From assembly GCF_947503375.1 (NCBI RefSeq), contig NZ_CANNDQ010000001.1, positions 649,678 to 713,677 on the forward strand: a stretch of DNA of 64,000 nucleotides, given 5' to 3'. This DNA is from an uncultured Psychroserpens sp. (GTDB lineage Bacteria > Bacteroidota > Bacteroidia > Flavobacteriales > Flavobacteriaceae). Positions 16,144 to 24,994 of this stretch are shown one piece after another. Numbering within the stretch: the stretch's first letter is position 1; each line of letters opens with the position of its first letter. Under the pieces are notes generated by a model. The model saw only the letters and a list, made by a program, of their open reading frames with translations, was not told the DNA's origin and ran no database searches. A program made the position numbers and the translations under genes.

Positions 16144-19100
16144 ATGGGAACAAAAAAAGAGGGTATAGAAGAACTTAATTCCGAACAGAGACAACAGCTT
16201 ATAAATGGAGTAAAAAGTGCATTGATTTCAAGACACAACAATAGTGAAGAAATAAAAACGATTGTTACGAACAAAATTTCTGGGTATCCAGGGCATAAAT
16301 TCTATTCCACGCTTATCGATGATATAAAGCTTCTTTTAGAATTAGATAATCCATTTAGTAAAAGTTGGTTAATAAAACTACTTCACTCACCAGAAAACAA
16401 TTTTGAAACAGAAAAATTAAATTATCTAAGAGATTATATAATAAAAGCTAATGAAATACGTGAGGTTCAAGCCTCGATTCCATTTCAAGATTATAAAGAC
16501 GTTTCCAATAAGACCAAACGAGCAATTGGTCAATACAAGATTAGTCTTGTTAAAAAATATAATACTGTTCGATTAGGAATCATTGATTTTGAGATGCCTA
16601 TTGAATATATCATTCCAAAAGAACTTAAACATTACTCAAAAGAATTAAAAACAGAAGAAAAGAAACTATTAGAACTTGAACAGAGTTATATAGATAATCC
16701 AGAAAAAATCACTCAAGTTAGAAATGCTCTTAAAAAAATAAGAGAAAAATTAAGAGAAGAAATTCCAATATCTTATCTATTAAGACGAAGAAAGCATGTT
16801 TTTATTCATTCTCCTGCTGGATCAGGAAAAACGACGTTTTTAAAATGGATTACTTATTCTCTTTGTAAGAATACAACATTCAAACTGACATTTCCTGTAT
16901 TTCCAATATACATAGAATTAAGATCCTATGTCGGCTCAATCCAAAATATGATTGATAAGAAAATAACCGATCATATTGAAATGGATGAAATTCTAGCTTC
17001 AAAAGTACAAACCGTTCTTTGTATTGATGGATATGATGAATTTACTGGTGATGACAAAGTGTTATTGGTCCAAATACAGGATTTTGCTTCCAAAGACAAT
17101 GTAACAGTCATTATGAGTGGCCGCACCAAGCCTAATTATGAAAAGTTTATGAAAATGGAAAGCTTCCATTTAAATATTCTTAACAAAAATGATATTAAGC
17201 AGATATTAAGAAATGTGTTCAAAGAAAAAGGTGAAATTTATTTCAATCAACTCATTGAAATAGGAATTGAGCAATTGCAAAACCCACTTCATTTAACTCT
17301 TCTGATGGGTTACATAAAAGCCAAAAACAAACTTGATACGATTTTAATAAGTAAAATATTAAAAAATAAAGGAGAGTTTTATAAAACTATTCTAATTGAT
17401 CAGTACCTAAAGAATTATGAACCTAAGAGAAAAGATAATTCTAATGTCAGTAGCACTAGAAAACATGTTGAAATTCATTTAGTGTCTTACCTTGCTTATT
17501 TCATGACCTTTGTTAAGAACAACTTAGAAGATATTGCCTATCCAGACCTTCATGACGCCTTGACGGACTATATAACCGAAAATAAGCTGAGCTATGAAAA
17601 AGTATCTACTTCGGAATTAATATCAACTTTTGTTGATCATGATATCCTTACCACATCTGATGAACTTGTTGGGTTTGAAAAGAAAGAAATTCGTCTGTTT
17701 TTCGCTGCCCTACACCTCGCAGAAACCATTCAAAGTCAAAAAGAGTGGATAGCACTTAAGAGAAAACAATTGGATCACTCATACACTAACCCTAAATATT
17801 TATTTGGGTTAGGCAAAGCTATTAGGTATGGTGAAAATGAGACATGGGATTCTGTAAAAGATTATTTTTTTGGATTAGTTAATGCAAAAAAAATGATTGA
17901 TACCAACATTGAGATTAAATATCATGACCGTTTTGTTTTCACATTTGATTTTTTTGAACAATTAGAAATATATATCGGTTTATTAGAGCAAAACAATTCA
18001 CCATCAATAGGAAGCTTTAATTCAACTCTAAAGGTTTTTAATTTTCTCTCCAATGTTGTTTTGAATAACAATCGAATAGAAAAAGAAAAAAAGACTAGCA
18101 GAGGACTATTAGATTCGATTTTTATCTATGATTTGATAAGAAAAAATATTGTTCGGGATAAAATTCCCGAAAATTGGTTATCCGAAGAGTTTATCGATAG
18201 AATGAATAATAGTTTAATAACTCGTTCATATTATAACGAGGGTCATTATATTAAATATATATGTCTCTTACTATTGGGGAATAATCTAAATCTTAGATTT
18301 AAACAGATTATGCCATTAATATCTAAAATGTCTAATAGTTATGCCAAATCAATATTTACTTACAGGTTGTTTCATCCAGATGGCGATAAAACAAAAGTTC
18401 AATTTGACGTGTCTGACATCGTCCAACTGCTCTACGTAGACATGATAAACGGTGACCATCCATTTAAACTTAAGAAAGGAGAATATACCAATTATCAGTT
18501 TGTGTCTGACAACTTTAAAAAATTCAATTCGCAACTTCTAGATTATTTCTTTCATCTTCATCCTCAGCCCACGTTGATGCAAATATGTAGAATGATTAAT
18601 TACTACCATAATAAATTAAATGGTCGAAGCGAATTAGTCGATGTTTCTGATAACTCTGGAGCAGTCATGATAGAATACTTTATCACTGGGATACTTTTAA
18701 TCAATAGAGAAAAACATCTAATCAAATTATCTGATTTCATAAAGTACTTAGACCCAAAATTTAGAGATAAAGTCTTAGATGAATTCATTGAAATAATTCA
18801 AAATACATCAATAAACATTACTTCAAGAAAACGGTATCTCGATTTTTTAATATGGAATTTAAGAGAAAAAGATTTTTCTTTATTCATGGATTTGATAGAC
18901 GACAAGTATGATAAAGTAGCGGATAGAGCAATAGGAGCTTTAACATATTTAATAACACCATTCAGAGGGAGAAAACCACATCTTACACCAATAGTTTTTG
19001 AAAAATTGGATTCTGTACTAAAGTCGTCGCAGAGGTCAGAAGACATAAAAAAGGGTGTCATTTTTTATTTAAGACATTGGCTATTAGATATTCCTGAATA

Positions 19101-19572
19101 TTTATTAGATACAGTGTTTAATCTTATAAAGAACAGCGGAACGACATATTATTCACACGGGCTTAACTTTTTAGGAGATTTTAAGGTAAAAAAAGCGGTA
19201 AGATTTCTGGAATCCCTGCTTCACTCATCGGATTATTATTCTTATAGCTCTGATGCTTATTTTGCCTTATTTAATATTGATTACCAAAACCATTATAAAT
19301 ACTTTGATTTAATTAAGGACTCTTATGAGGATAACATTGGAAGGCTGGAATACTTCTCATCAAGTGAAGAGTTTATTGAAGATGTTTTTTTATTTATAGA
19401 TGCTCTTCATCTTGGTGACGAAAAAACTCACTCTCTTTACAAGGAAATCAAACTAAAGAATGTTTCCAAAAGCATCCGATATATTTATAAAGATCACCTA
19501 ACTAGGTTGGATTGGAAAATAACAAGACTAGAAGAAGCGAGAGAAGAATCTAAAGTAAAAAAACCTTCCTAA
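16144..19572 (+). CDS. NACHT NTPase, candidate anti-phage sensor
   Basis: 1142 residues. The NACHT core has Walker A SPAGSGKTTFLKW (about 223-235) and Walker B VLCIDGYDEF (about 291-300), with the small-residue/acidic pattern typical of NACHT rather than other STAND ATPases. It is followed by a sensor-like MSGRTKP. Residues 1-80 form a short helical domain that recalls effector-associated (death-like) adaptor domains. The C-terminal 550 residues are helical and leucine-rich without an obvious enzyme, as expected for a ligand-sensing region. Bacterial NACHT proteins of this layout protect against phage. It is a single-gene unit inside a mobile element, divergent from a TPR-like gene. The effector is unidentified. 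Confidence 0.8.
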   Translation: MGTKKEGIEELNSEQRQQLINGVKSALISRHNNSEEIKTIVTNKISGYPGHKFYSTLIDDIKLLLELDNPFSKSWLIKLLHSPENNFETEKLNYLRDYIIKANEIREVQASIPFQDYKDVSNKTKRAIGQYKISLVKKYNTVRLGIIDFEMPIEYIIPKELKHYSKELKTEEKKLLELEQSYIDNPEKITQVRNALKKIREKLREEIPISYLLRRRKHVFIHSPAGSGKTTFLKWITYSLCKNTTFKLTFPVFPIYIELRSYVGSIQNMIDKKITDHIEMDEILASKVQTVLCIDGYDEFTGDDKVLLVQIQDFASKDNVTVIMSGRTKPNYEKFMKMESFHLNILNKNDIKQILRNVFKEKGEIYFNQLIEIGIEQLQNPLHLTLLMGYIKAKNKLDTILISKILKNKGEFYKTILIDQYLKNYEPKRKDNSNVSSTRKHVEIHLVSYLAYFMTFVKNNLEDIAYPDLHDALTDYITENKLSYEKVSTSELISTFVDHDILTTSDELVGFEKKEIRLFFAALHLAETIQSQKEWIALKRKQLDHSYTNPKYLFGLGKAIRYGENETWDSVKDYFFGLVNAKKMIDTNIEIKYHDRFVFTFDFFEQLEIYIGLLEQNNSPSIGSFNSTLKVFNFLSNVVLNNNRIEKEKKTSRGLLDSIFIYDLIRKNIVRDKIPENWLSEEFIDRMNNSLITRSYYNEGHYIKYICLLLLGNNLNLRFKQIMPLISKMSNSYAKSIFTYRLFHPDGDKTKVQFDVSDIVQLLYVDMINGDHPFKLKKGEYTNYQFVSDNFKKFNSQLLDYFFHLHPQPTLMQICRMINYYHNKLNGRSELVDVSDNSGAVMIEYFITGILLINREKHLIKLSDFIKYLDPKFRDKVLDEFIEIIQNTSINITSRKRYLDFLIWNLREKDFSLFMDLIDDKYDKVADRAIGALTYLITPFRGRKPHLTPIVFEKLDSVLKSSQRSEDIKKGVIFYLRHWLLDIPEYLLDTVFNLIKNSGTTYYSHGLNFLGDFKVKKAVRFLESLLHSSDYYSYSSDAYFALFNIDYQNHYKYFDLIKDSYEDNIGRLEYFSSSEEFIEDVFLFIDALHLGDEKTHSLYKEIKLKNVSKSIRYIYKDHLTRLDWKITRLEEAREESKVKKPS

Positions 19573-19583
19573 TAGGAAGGTTT
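19561..19583 (-). terminator. Terminator between convergent genes
   Basis: AAACCTTCCT and AGGAAGGTTT form a perfect 10-bp stem with a 3-nt loop. On the minus strand it is followed by a run of T. It overlaps the last codons of the NACHT gene and follows the minus-strand RadC-like gene (stop 19582). Confidence 0.75.
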
Positions 19584-20025
19584 AGAGTGACCAGTTTTCT
19601 TCACAAGAAGAGATATATCCTTCTGATGAGAAACTAATGAAGTCAATCATTTTGAATCCAAAAATAGAATCCAACAATTCAATTTGACCTAACATTTCAT
19701 GTTCGAATTGATTAAGTCCTAATCTGCCACCAGGGGCATTAGTCAATAGGGTAAAACGAGTAGCGTTTGAGATCAAAACAGATTGATATACTTCTTTTAG
19801 ACAATCTGAATCCATAGCACTAAGCTCTATAACACCTAATAGGTCAGAGTATTCATTGAATAGCATTACCCATGAAAATTTCTTGAAATCAATCCTGTTT
19901 TTGTTAATTACATTCCGAATGTAGTTAACTGCAACTTCAGCAGAGGAAATATGAGGCATTTGTTCAAAGCGAGGTCTTTTGTAATGGATTTCTATTTCAT
20001 TAATCGGTATTAAATCTTTAGCCAT
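19582..20025 (-). CDS. RadC/JAB-like protein lacking the metal site
   Basis: 147 residues. It aligns by eye along its whole length with the intact RadC-type protein at 26405-26872: shared EIEI/YKRP start, FYWVML-like strand, LKEVYQ helix. In place of HNHPSG...SxxD it has TNAPGGRLGLNQFEHEM, so the zinc ligands are gone. It should therefore be catalytically inactive, perhaps with a structural or regulatory role. It ends in a terminator and stands alone on the minus strand. RadC-type JAB proteins are frequent on mobile elements but their role there is not settled. Confidence 0.75.
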   Translation of the reverse strand: MAKDLIPINEIEIHYKRPRFEQMPHISSAEVAVNYIRNVINKNRIDFKKFSWVMLFNEYSDLLGVIELSAMDSDCLKEVYQSVLISNATRFTLLTNAPGGRLGLNQFEHEMLGQIELLDSIFGFKMIDFISFSSEGYISSCEENWSL

Positions 20026-20131
20026 AATAAATTTGTTTAAGGTTTAACTTAAGTGAAATCATAACATCATACTATATAAATGTCAATAACAAGCATTTGA
20101 TTATCAATAAGTTAATGTGTTTTTTTGTAAT

Positions 20132-20623
20132 TTAATCTTCATAATACCAATGAACAATCGCCAGACTGACAGCGTCAAAAATTCCCACATTGTAATTTTC
20201 AGCCATCCATTTCTTTCTTACTGGAAACTCATAACCTTTGAGTTCCTCAAACCATTCAATAATCTTATGAGATATTTCATATTTGGATTCTGCTCCAAAT
20301 TCATTAAACACCTCTCTTATTTGTGTTCTTGAGTAGCTATGAACTTCTAGATTTTGATCTTTAGCCTCACTACATATAGCATCTATCAGTGCTTGTGTTC
20401 GTTTGCTCTTTCTTCCTCTAAGGTCTTCCAAGTTTCTGGTAATAAGCACATTTGGCTTGAAGTGATCGATGTATGCCTTGATCCTTTTCATCACCTTTCG
20501 GTTATTGATGGGCTGTACATTCCCCATCCCAAAATCAATCATTTGACTTGGGCTACCAAAAAGAGCATAGGCAACTCCGTACCTAGTTGGATAAAGTGCG
20601 AGCACCGTATTTGTATTTTCCAT
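20132..20623 (-). CDS. RuvC/RNase-H-fold-like protein, degenerate active site
   Basis: 163 residues. The first strand LALYPTRYGVAYALF and the last helix GIFDAVSLAIVH recall RuvC-type resolvases (DPGxxxTGxxx and DAxxLAxxH), but the first catalytic Asp is Tyr here. A middle strand NVLITRNLED is compatible with the same fold. It lies directly after an XRE gene (1-bp spacing) and is probably co-transcribed. Either an inactive or highly divergent nuclease of the element; moderate confidence. Confidence 0.5.
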   Translation of the reverse strand: MENTNTVLALYPTRYGVAYALFGSPSQMIDFGMGNVQPINNRKVMKRIKAYIDHFKPNVLITRNLEDLRGRKSKRTQALIDAICSEAKDQNLEVHSYSRTQIREVFNEFGAESKYEISHKIIEWFEELKGYEFPVRKKWMAENYNVGIFDAVSLAIVHWYYED

Positions 20624-20624
20624 G

Positions 20625-20966
20625 CTACTCTTCTAGATTTGTTAACCTGGCAATAATAGAATCGAGACCTTCACTGCGCTTTCTGTTTTTAAAGGTGTCT
20701 GGTGCATCTTCTAATTTCTCAAGAAGTTTAAAGCACTTATCTGCAAGTTCTTTATAGCCTAAGTCCAGTCCAAGTTTAATATTGGGCTGAGTTGACAGAT
20801 CAAATAGAGTGTGATAGCCTAGCAGGGCTTTGGAGTTTGGTGCTTTACCTGCTTCAAAGCGGGACAGATTAGCAGGGTCTATTCCTAGAATGAATGCGAG
20901 GTCTTTTAATTTCAAATGATGAGATATACGCTTTTGCTTGTAGGGTAGTAATGTTTTTTTGTTCAT
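20625..20966 (-). CDS. XRE-family regulator of the element
   Basis: About 113 residues from the Met at 20966; an upstream Met at 20993 would add nine hydrophobic residues of no likely function. The N-terminus is a helix-turn-helix (HLKLKDLAFILGIDPANLSR, then FEAGKAP). It is the first gene of a unit with the RuvC-like protein. A perfect 22-bp palindrome lies 80 bp upstream and is a good operator candidate. Probably controls replication or recombination genes nearby (inference). Confidence 0.75.
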   Translation of the reverse strand: MNKKTLLPYKQKRISHHLKLKDLAFILGIDPANLSRFEAGKAPNSKALLGYHTLFDLSTQPNIKLGLDLGYKELADKCFKLLEKLEDAPDTFKNRKRSEGLDSIIARLTNLEE

Positions 20967-21041
20967 AATGTAGAAAGGCAATGGGATTATCATTGCCTTT
21001 TTGCATATTAATCTATGTTGTCAAAGAGGTGGTAGGGTCAG

Positions 21042-21063
21042 AAAATTGTATATATACAATTTT
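21042..21063. promoter_or_regulatory. Perfect 22-bp palindrome
   Basis: AAAATTGTATA followed by its exact complement TATACAATTTT. It is preceded by GGGTCAG, giving GGGTCAGAAAATTGTA, which resembles the motif GAGTCAGAAATTGTA found at 21666-21709 and 26928-26948. It lies between the XRE gene and the replication-initiator-like gene. Confidence 0.55.
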
Positions 21064-21106
21064 TTTCGAGTGGTGGTACCACAATTAGTGGATAAGGTGT
21101 GGATGT

Positions 21107-21631
21107 TCAGGTGTTTCTGTTTTTTTGGGAGCCAAGTAGTTGATTAAGCCTTTCTCTGTCAGATAGACGCTGTGCACCTTGTGAAATATTGTAACAAGAT
21201 TTTTTAATGGTGTTTAGTTTAATTATGTGAAGCTTGTTCACTGCATTATCGCAAATCGGTTCACTGATTTGCTTTTTATTTACCACAAGCCGTAAACGGC
21301 TTGCAAAATACAGACGCGGAGCTCCTTGTCTTTCTCGTTTGGTCAGTAGTACATTCCCAAAAGAGTCTGTGACTTCGATCAGCTCTTTTTTTATTAGACC
21401 ATCAATTGCTGTTGATACCGCACGACCAGATAAATTGCAGCATATCGTAAACAAACGTTGGGATATCCATGCTCTTTCCAATCGTTTCCCTTTCATATTA
21501 GGATCAGCCACACCTATAGTCTTTCGGATAATGGTCAATAGCACTTTTAGTTCGCTCACAGAAGAGATGGTTTTCAATAAATGGTCAAAGAGAACATTTG
21601 AAACTTGTGTTGTATTTGAATAGTAATCCAT
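21107..21631 (-). CDS. Replication-initiator-like winged-helix protein
   Basis: 174 residues. The N-terminus (FDHLLKTISSVSELKVLLTI, then a RKTIG segment) and the following helix-turn-helix with GRAVSTAIDGLIKKELIEV match replication organiser / phage replication-protein-type winged-helix domains. The C-terminus is basic and disordered. It is preceded by a large inverted repeat (21666-21709) and followed by a 22-bp palindrome, consistent with an origin-proximal initiator. The role is inferred from fold pattern and position. Confidence 0.6.
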   Translation of the reverse strand: MDYYSNTTQVSNVLFDHLLKTISSVSELKVLLTIIRKTIGVADPNMKGKRLERAWISQRLFTICCNLSGRAVSTAIDGLIKKELIEVTDSFGNVLLTKRERQGAPRLYFASRLRLVVNKKQISEPICDNAVNKLHIIKLNTIKKSCYNISQGAQRLSDRERLNQLLGSQKNRNT

Positions 21632-21665
21632 TTATATAGTTTTACATTTCCCTGACGGAATTATA

Positions 21666-21709
21666 AAGAGTCAAACAATGTATTTCCTTACAATTTCTGA
21701 CTCTATCTG
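21666..21709. promoter_or_regulatory. Large imperfect inverted repeat, shared motif
   Basis: AGAGTCAAACAATGTA (21666-21681) faces the inverted copy TACAATTTCTGACTCT (21689-21704) with a 7-nt spacer. The 21 bases 21689-21709 recur exactly, inverted, at 26928-26948. It lies between divergent genes (start 21631 minus; start 21739 plus). Operator, iteron or recombinase attachment site are all possible. Confidence 0.55.
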
Positions 21710-21738
21710 CAATTAATAATTCTGATTATAGTGAGTTC

Positions 21739-21894
21739 ATGTCCATTGAGATTCCTGAAAACCTACCTCCAGAGCGAAATACCGAGTTTCGAGCACTCTA
21801 TAAAAAGCATTTTGGTCAGGATATTTCCGAGTCACAGGCAGATGAGGAGGCATATCGCCTGCTCAGTTTTTTTAGTATCGTATTTGATCTGTAA
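21739..21894 (+). CDS. 51-residue hypothetical protein upstream of the recombinase
   Basis: A short frame starting MSIEIPENLP and ending FSIVFDL, acidic and helical. The composition and the pattern FRALYKKHFG ... EEAYRLLSFF look like a folded small protein rather than random reading, and it fills the gap before the recombinase leader. Small genes of this kind commonly precede serine recombinases in Bacteroidota elements as far as I recall. Function unknown. Confidence 0.6.
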   Translation: MSIEIPENLPPERNTEFRALYKKHFGQDISESQADEEAYRLLSFFSIVFDL

Positions 21895-21938
21895 ACTATG
21901 CTTTTCTATTACGCCGATAATAATATGTTACAATTGAT

Positions 21939-22035
21939 ATGGTCATCATTATTATTTAAACGAATTAAGCCCAAAATAGGGCAAGGAAGGATTTTGATGA
22001 CCATCTTAATTCGTTTTTCCTTGTCCTTTTTTGGG
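21939..22035 (+). ncRNA. Leader with interleaved complementary blocks
   Basis: Four pairs of inverted blocks lie within 97 nt: ATGGTCATCA (21939) with its complement at 21995; AAACGAATTAAG (21958) with its complement at 22005; GGGCAAGGAA (21979) with TTCCTTGTCC at 22017 (one G-U); CCCAAAA (21970) with TTTTGGG at 22029. The partners come in the order A-B-C-A'-B'-C', so they cannot all nest in one simple hairpin. The recombinase start codon follows at 22049. A pseudoknotted or switching leader RNA, or a recombination site, is likely; the RNA nature is an inference. Confidence 0.45.
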
Positions 22036-22048
22036 AAATAAGAGCATT

Positions 22049-23794
22049 ATGGAAAAAGATACACTAAAGTATTTTATCTATGCTCGTAAATCAAGTGAAT
22101 CTGAGGATCGACAAATGGCTTCAATTGAGGATCAAAAGAAAGAAGTCGAGAAGATTGCAGAGGAACTTGATTTAAATATTGTAGGTGTGTTTAGCGAATC
22201 AAAATCGGCAAAGGCACCTGGCAGAAAATCATTTAATGAGATGCTTTTACGCATCGAAAAAGGTGAGGCCGATGGTATCATCTGCTGGAAACTCAATCGT
22301 TTGGCGCGTAACCCAGTGGATGGTGGAAAGATCAGTTGGATGTTGCAAAACAATATCATCAAACACATCCAATGCTTTGGTAGAGATTACTGGCCGTCGG
22401 ACAATGTTCTAATGATGCAGGTAGAACTTGGAATGGCAAATCAGTTCGTTAAGGACCTGAGTGTTGATGTTAGGCGTGGAATGCGACAGAAAGCAGAACG
22501 TGGATGGAATCCCTTCCCAACGCTCCCTATTGGGTACCTGCATAATAAGGATCGTAAGGGAAAGGTAATGCCAGAGGAAATAACTACTGATCCCGAGCGA
22601 TTCCCAATTGTTCTAAAACTTTGGAAACTTATGCTTACTGGTAGCTATTCAATCTCTGATATCAAAAAAAAGGGTGATAAACTTGGACTAGTTAACCACA
22701 AAAAAAGTCCGTACTGTGTACATACTTATCATAAGCTCTTTAAAACAGAGTTTTACTATGGTTATTTTCAGGCTAGAGACGCCAAAGGAAACCTAAAACG
22801 TTATAAAGGAAGACACAAACCAATGGTAAATGAAAGAGATTTTAATAAGGTACAGGTCTTTATTGGGAACTATAAGCGTGGAACACGAAGTAAATCATAC
22901 AACTATACCTTCAAAGGACTTATGAACTGTGGAGAGTGCGGTTGTAGTATCACTGCTGAGAGAAAGTTTCAAGTACGATGTACAGGGTGCAGAAACAAAT
23001 TCTCTTGCCTTCATCGAAATGACTGTCCGAAATGTGATTTGTCTATTAGCGAAATGAAGTCACCCAATTTTATTGATATCACTTATTACAGATGTACCAA
23101 ACGAAGGCAGCCTTGTAGCCAAAAAACTATTACTGAAAAAGAACTGACAAGACAATATGCTAAGGCTCTAAAGAGTGTCCAGATTCCAAAAGATTTTTAT
23201 GATTTTATAATAAAAGAGCTTAAAGAAATCTCTGAAAAGGAAAATCATGAAGAAAAAATTCTTATCGGACAGACAAAAAAGAAAGTGGGTGAACTTGAGA
23301 AAAGACTTAATGGTCTTGCTTTACTTAAAGCCGATGGAGATATAAGTAAAGAGCAATACAATGAGATTAAAAAAGAAACTATCAGCGAGCTCCAAAATCT
23401 GAAATTTGAGATTATAAGCCTTGAGCAGAATTTCTCAGACTGGATGACTATCGCAAAAGAATATCTAAATTTTGCGCTTAATACTTCAAAAGTGCTTACT
23501 GAGAGAGATGTTTTTACTAAAAGACAACTTCTTTTAAAGTTAGGTTCGAACCAGCTACTTATGAACAGAAAGCTCTTATTTTCAAAGGCCAAACCACTTT
23601 TGTCCATTGAAAAGTGCCATCAATTGTATGAAGCCGAAAAAGGCACGTTCGAACCAAAAAATCCCCTTGAAAAACAAGGCGATTTGGGTAGTTTTGACAC
23701 ATGCAATGTGTCCGTGTGCCCACGGGTGCACGATGTTAGAACCAGTATACAGGATTTCATGAAATGTTTAACACGAGTAGGGATAAATAACTGA
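22049..23794 (+). CDS. Large serine recombinase
   Basis: 581 residues from the ATG at 22049; the frame opens 18 bp earlier at a TTG. The resolvase domain begins YARKSSESEDRQ with nucleophile Ser15 and continues to WKLNRLARNPVDGG. The recombinase domain follows, then a zinc-ribbon CGECGCS and a coiled coil (about 400-470). Such enzymes integrate and excise elements at att sites. Odd: the zinc ribbon carries an inserted extra CxxC/CxxC ribbon (CTGC, CPKC) before the final cysteine. A structured leader precedes it and a terminator follows 95 bp after the stop. Confidence 0.9.
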   Translation: MEKDTLKYFIYARKSSESEDRQMASIEDQKKEVEKIAEELDLNIVGVFSESKSAKAPGRKSFNEMLLRIEKGEADGIICWKLNRLARNPVDGGKISWMLQNNIIKHIQCFGRDYWPSDNVLMMQVELGMANQFVKDLSVDVRRGMRQKAERGWNPFPTLPIGYLHNKDRKGKVMPEEITTDPERFPIVLKLWKLMLTGSYSISDIKKKGDKLGLVNHKKSPYCVHTYHKLFKTEFYYGYFQARDAKGNLKRYKGRHKPMVNERDFNKVQVFIGNYKRGTRSKSYNYTFKGLMNCGECGCSITAERKFQVRCTGCRNKFSCLHRNDCPKCDLSISEMKSPNFIDITYYRCTKRRQPCSQKTITEKELTRQYAKALKSVQIPKDFYDFIIKELKEISEKENHEEKILIGQTKKKVGELEKRLNGLALLKADGDISKEQYNEIKKETISELQNLKFEIISLEQNFSDWMTIAKEYLNFALNTSKVLTERDVFTKRQLLLKLGSNQLLMNRKLLFSKAKPLLSIEKCHQLYEAEKGTFEPKNPLEKQGDLGSFDTCNVSVCPRVHDVRTSIQDFMKCLTRVGINN

Positions 23795-23888
23795 CAAATC
23801 AGATATAGTAATCGAAGGTCATAAACATTACTTCCAAAAAATTTAATGTTTTTGTGGATGTCAAAATTAACCTTTAATTTAGCAAAGC

Positions 23889-23921
23889 AAGCTTCAGCTC
23901 GAAAGAGTTGGGGCTTTTTTT
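23889..23921 (+). terminator. Rho-independent terminator after the recombinase
   Basis: A 12-bp stem (AAGCTTCAGCTC / GAGTTGGGGCTT, with G-T pairs) closed by a GAAA tetraloop and followed by seven T. Classic intrinsic terminator form, 95 bp after the recombinase stop. Confidence 0.8.
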
Positions 23922-24309
23922 GTTGCTGATATTTTACTGTCCTATTTTATAATCTGTACAGTAAATACCTTTGATTTTAAGTTTATAAAACTAAGGCGCA
24001 TAATCAGTAATGAATCCCTTTAATAAAAGAGCAACAATTTCATGTCTCAAAGTAATAGAAAATTAAGATGCATATTCGAATCGATTTGGTATGAGTCACG
24101 TCACAGTAAGAACCGAATAGCTATTATATCTTGTAATAATATGATTACATCTATAACACCTGTTTTTCACTGAGGTCAGTAAAATGAAGTGATTGAAGCG
24201 TAGGAAAAAAGATGTCCTTTTAATAAGGAACAAAAAATTGTAGCTTGATTTAAACTTTTTACAAAAACAGACTATTTATAAATGAATAAGAAAATTAAAT
24301 ACATAAATT
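23922..24309. other. Non-coding stretch, nothing recognised
   Basis: 388 bp between the terminator and the next gene with no reading frame that looks real, no strong hairpin and no repeat that I can see. Since it flanks the recombinase it could hold an attachment site, but no duplicate core was found in the window. Confidence 0.5.
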
Positions 24310-24513
24310 ATGAATAAAAATATATTAATAGCATTGATTTTTTTTCTGGTGCTGGTGGCATTCTTTTGGATGATGCCTGATACTAAGGTAGAAACCATTG
24401 GAGACTTTTTCCAGAAGATTATAAAGCCAATTGGGTGGCCTTTATCCATTGCGATAGGGATTCGCTTAGGACTACTGAAATACAAAGAATTTGGAAATAA
24501 AAATGAGCCATGA
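24310..24513 (+). CDS. Small membrane protein
   Basis: 67 residues. One strong membrane segment at residues 4-21 (ILIALIFFLVLVAFFWM) and a second weaker hydrophobic region around 40-55. A charged tail follows. It is isolated on the + strand, followed by convergent minus-strand genes. No family recognised; small membrane proteins like this are common in integrative elements. Confidence 0.55.
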   Translation: MNKNILIALIFFLVLVAFFWMMPDTKVETIGDFFQKIIKPIGWPLSIAIGIRLGLLKYKEFGNKNEP

Positions 24514-24559
24514 TAATCCTTAAGAAAACACTCCTAAAGAAGAAGTGTTTATTCTATAT

Positions 24560-24994
24560 TCATTTGAGCCAAATCTCTTGTGCCCTATCAAATCCGCACC
24601 ACCTGTGGTTCTCATCAAAACCACGTGAGGCTAGTTCATGTCTAATAATCCTATCAATGGGCATTTCAGTCTGTAAAATAAATCTCAATAGCTCACCATC
24701 AATACTTGAAAATATTCCAAGAATATTCTCCAAATGTGGCAATGGATCACTATCCATCTTGATATGACGGATCATATCGTAGTCCATCTTGGAATAATCC
24801 TTCGGTAATATTTTCAGAAAAGGCATTTCTAGTTCAAGTGATGTTGCTTCTTCCAGTACCGCCCAATTATTTTCAGGTCCATGAATGACACCAAACTTAA
24901 TTTTCGCAATGCGATATTTAAAGTTGAGCCAGAGGGCATGATGAATAGCTTTCTCTTTTGTGCTGAAAAAATCTAAATAACTATCCCTTGTCAT
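24560..24994 (-). CDS. Hypothetical protein of the methylase operon
   Basis: 144 residues, mixed helix and strand, without signal peptide; aromatic-rich (NHRWCGFDRAQEIW near the end). Its ATG overlaps the stop of the gene before by 4 bp, indicating coupled translation. It is the last of a five-gene minus-strand unit that starts with the RadC-type gene and the DNA methylase. No family recognised. Confidence 0.6.
   Translation of the reverse strand: MTRDSYLDFFSTKEKAIHHALWLNFKYRIAKIKFGVIHGPENNWAVLEEATSLELEMPFLKILPKDYSKMDYDMIRHIKMDSDPLPHLENILGIFSSIDGELLRFILQTEMPIDRIIRHELASRGFDENHRWCGFDRAQEIWLK

Noticed and set aside
21731..21937. 68-residue frame overlapping the small gene upstream of the recombinase
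   Set aside because: The neighbouring frame (21739-21894) gives a better-composed 51-residue protein; the 68-residue frame is cysteine- and isoleucine-rich and reads through the structured leader.
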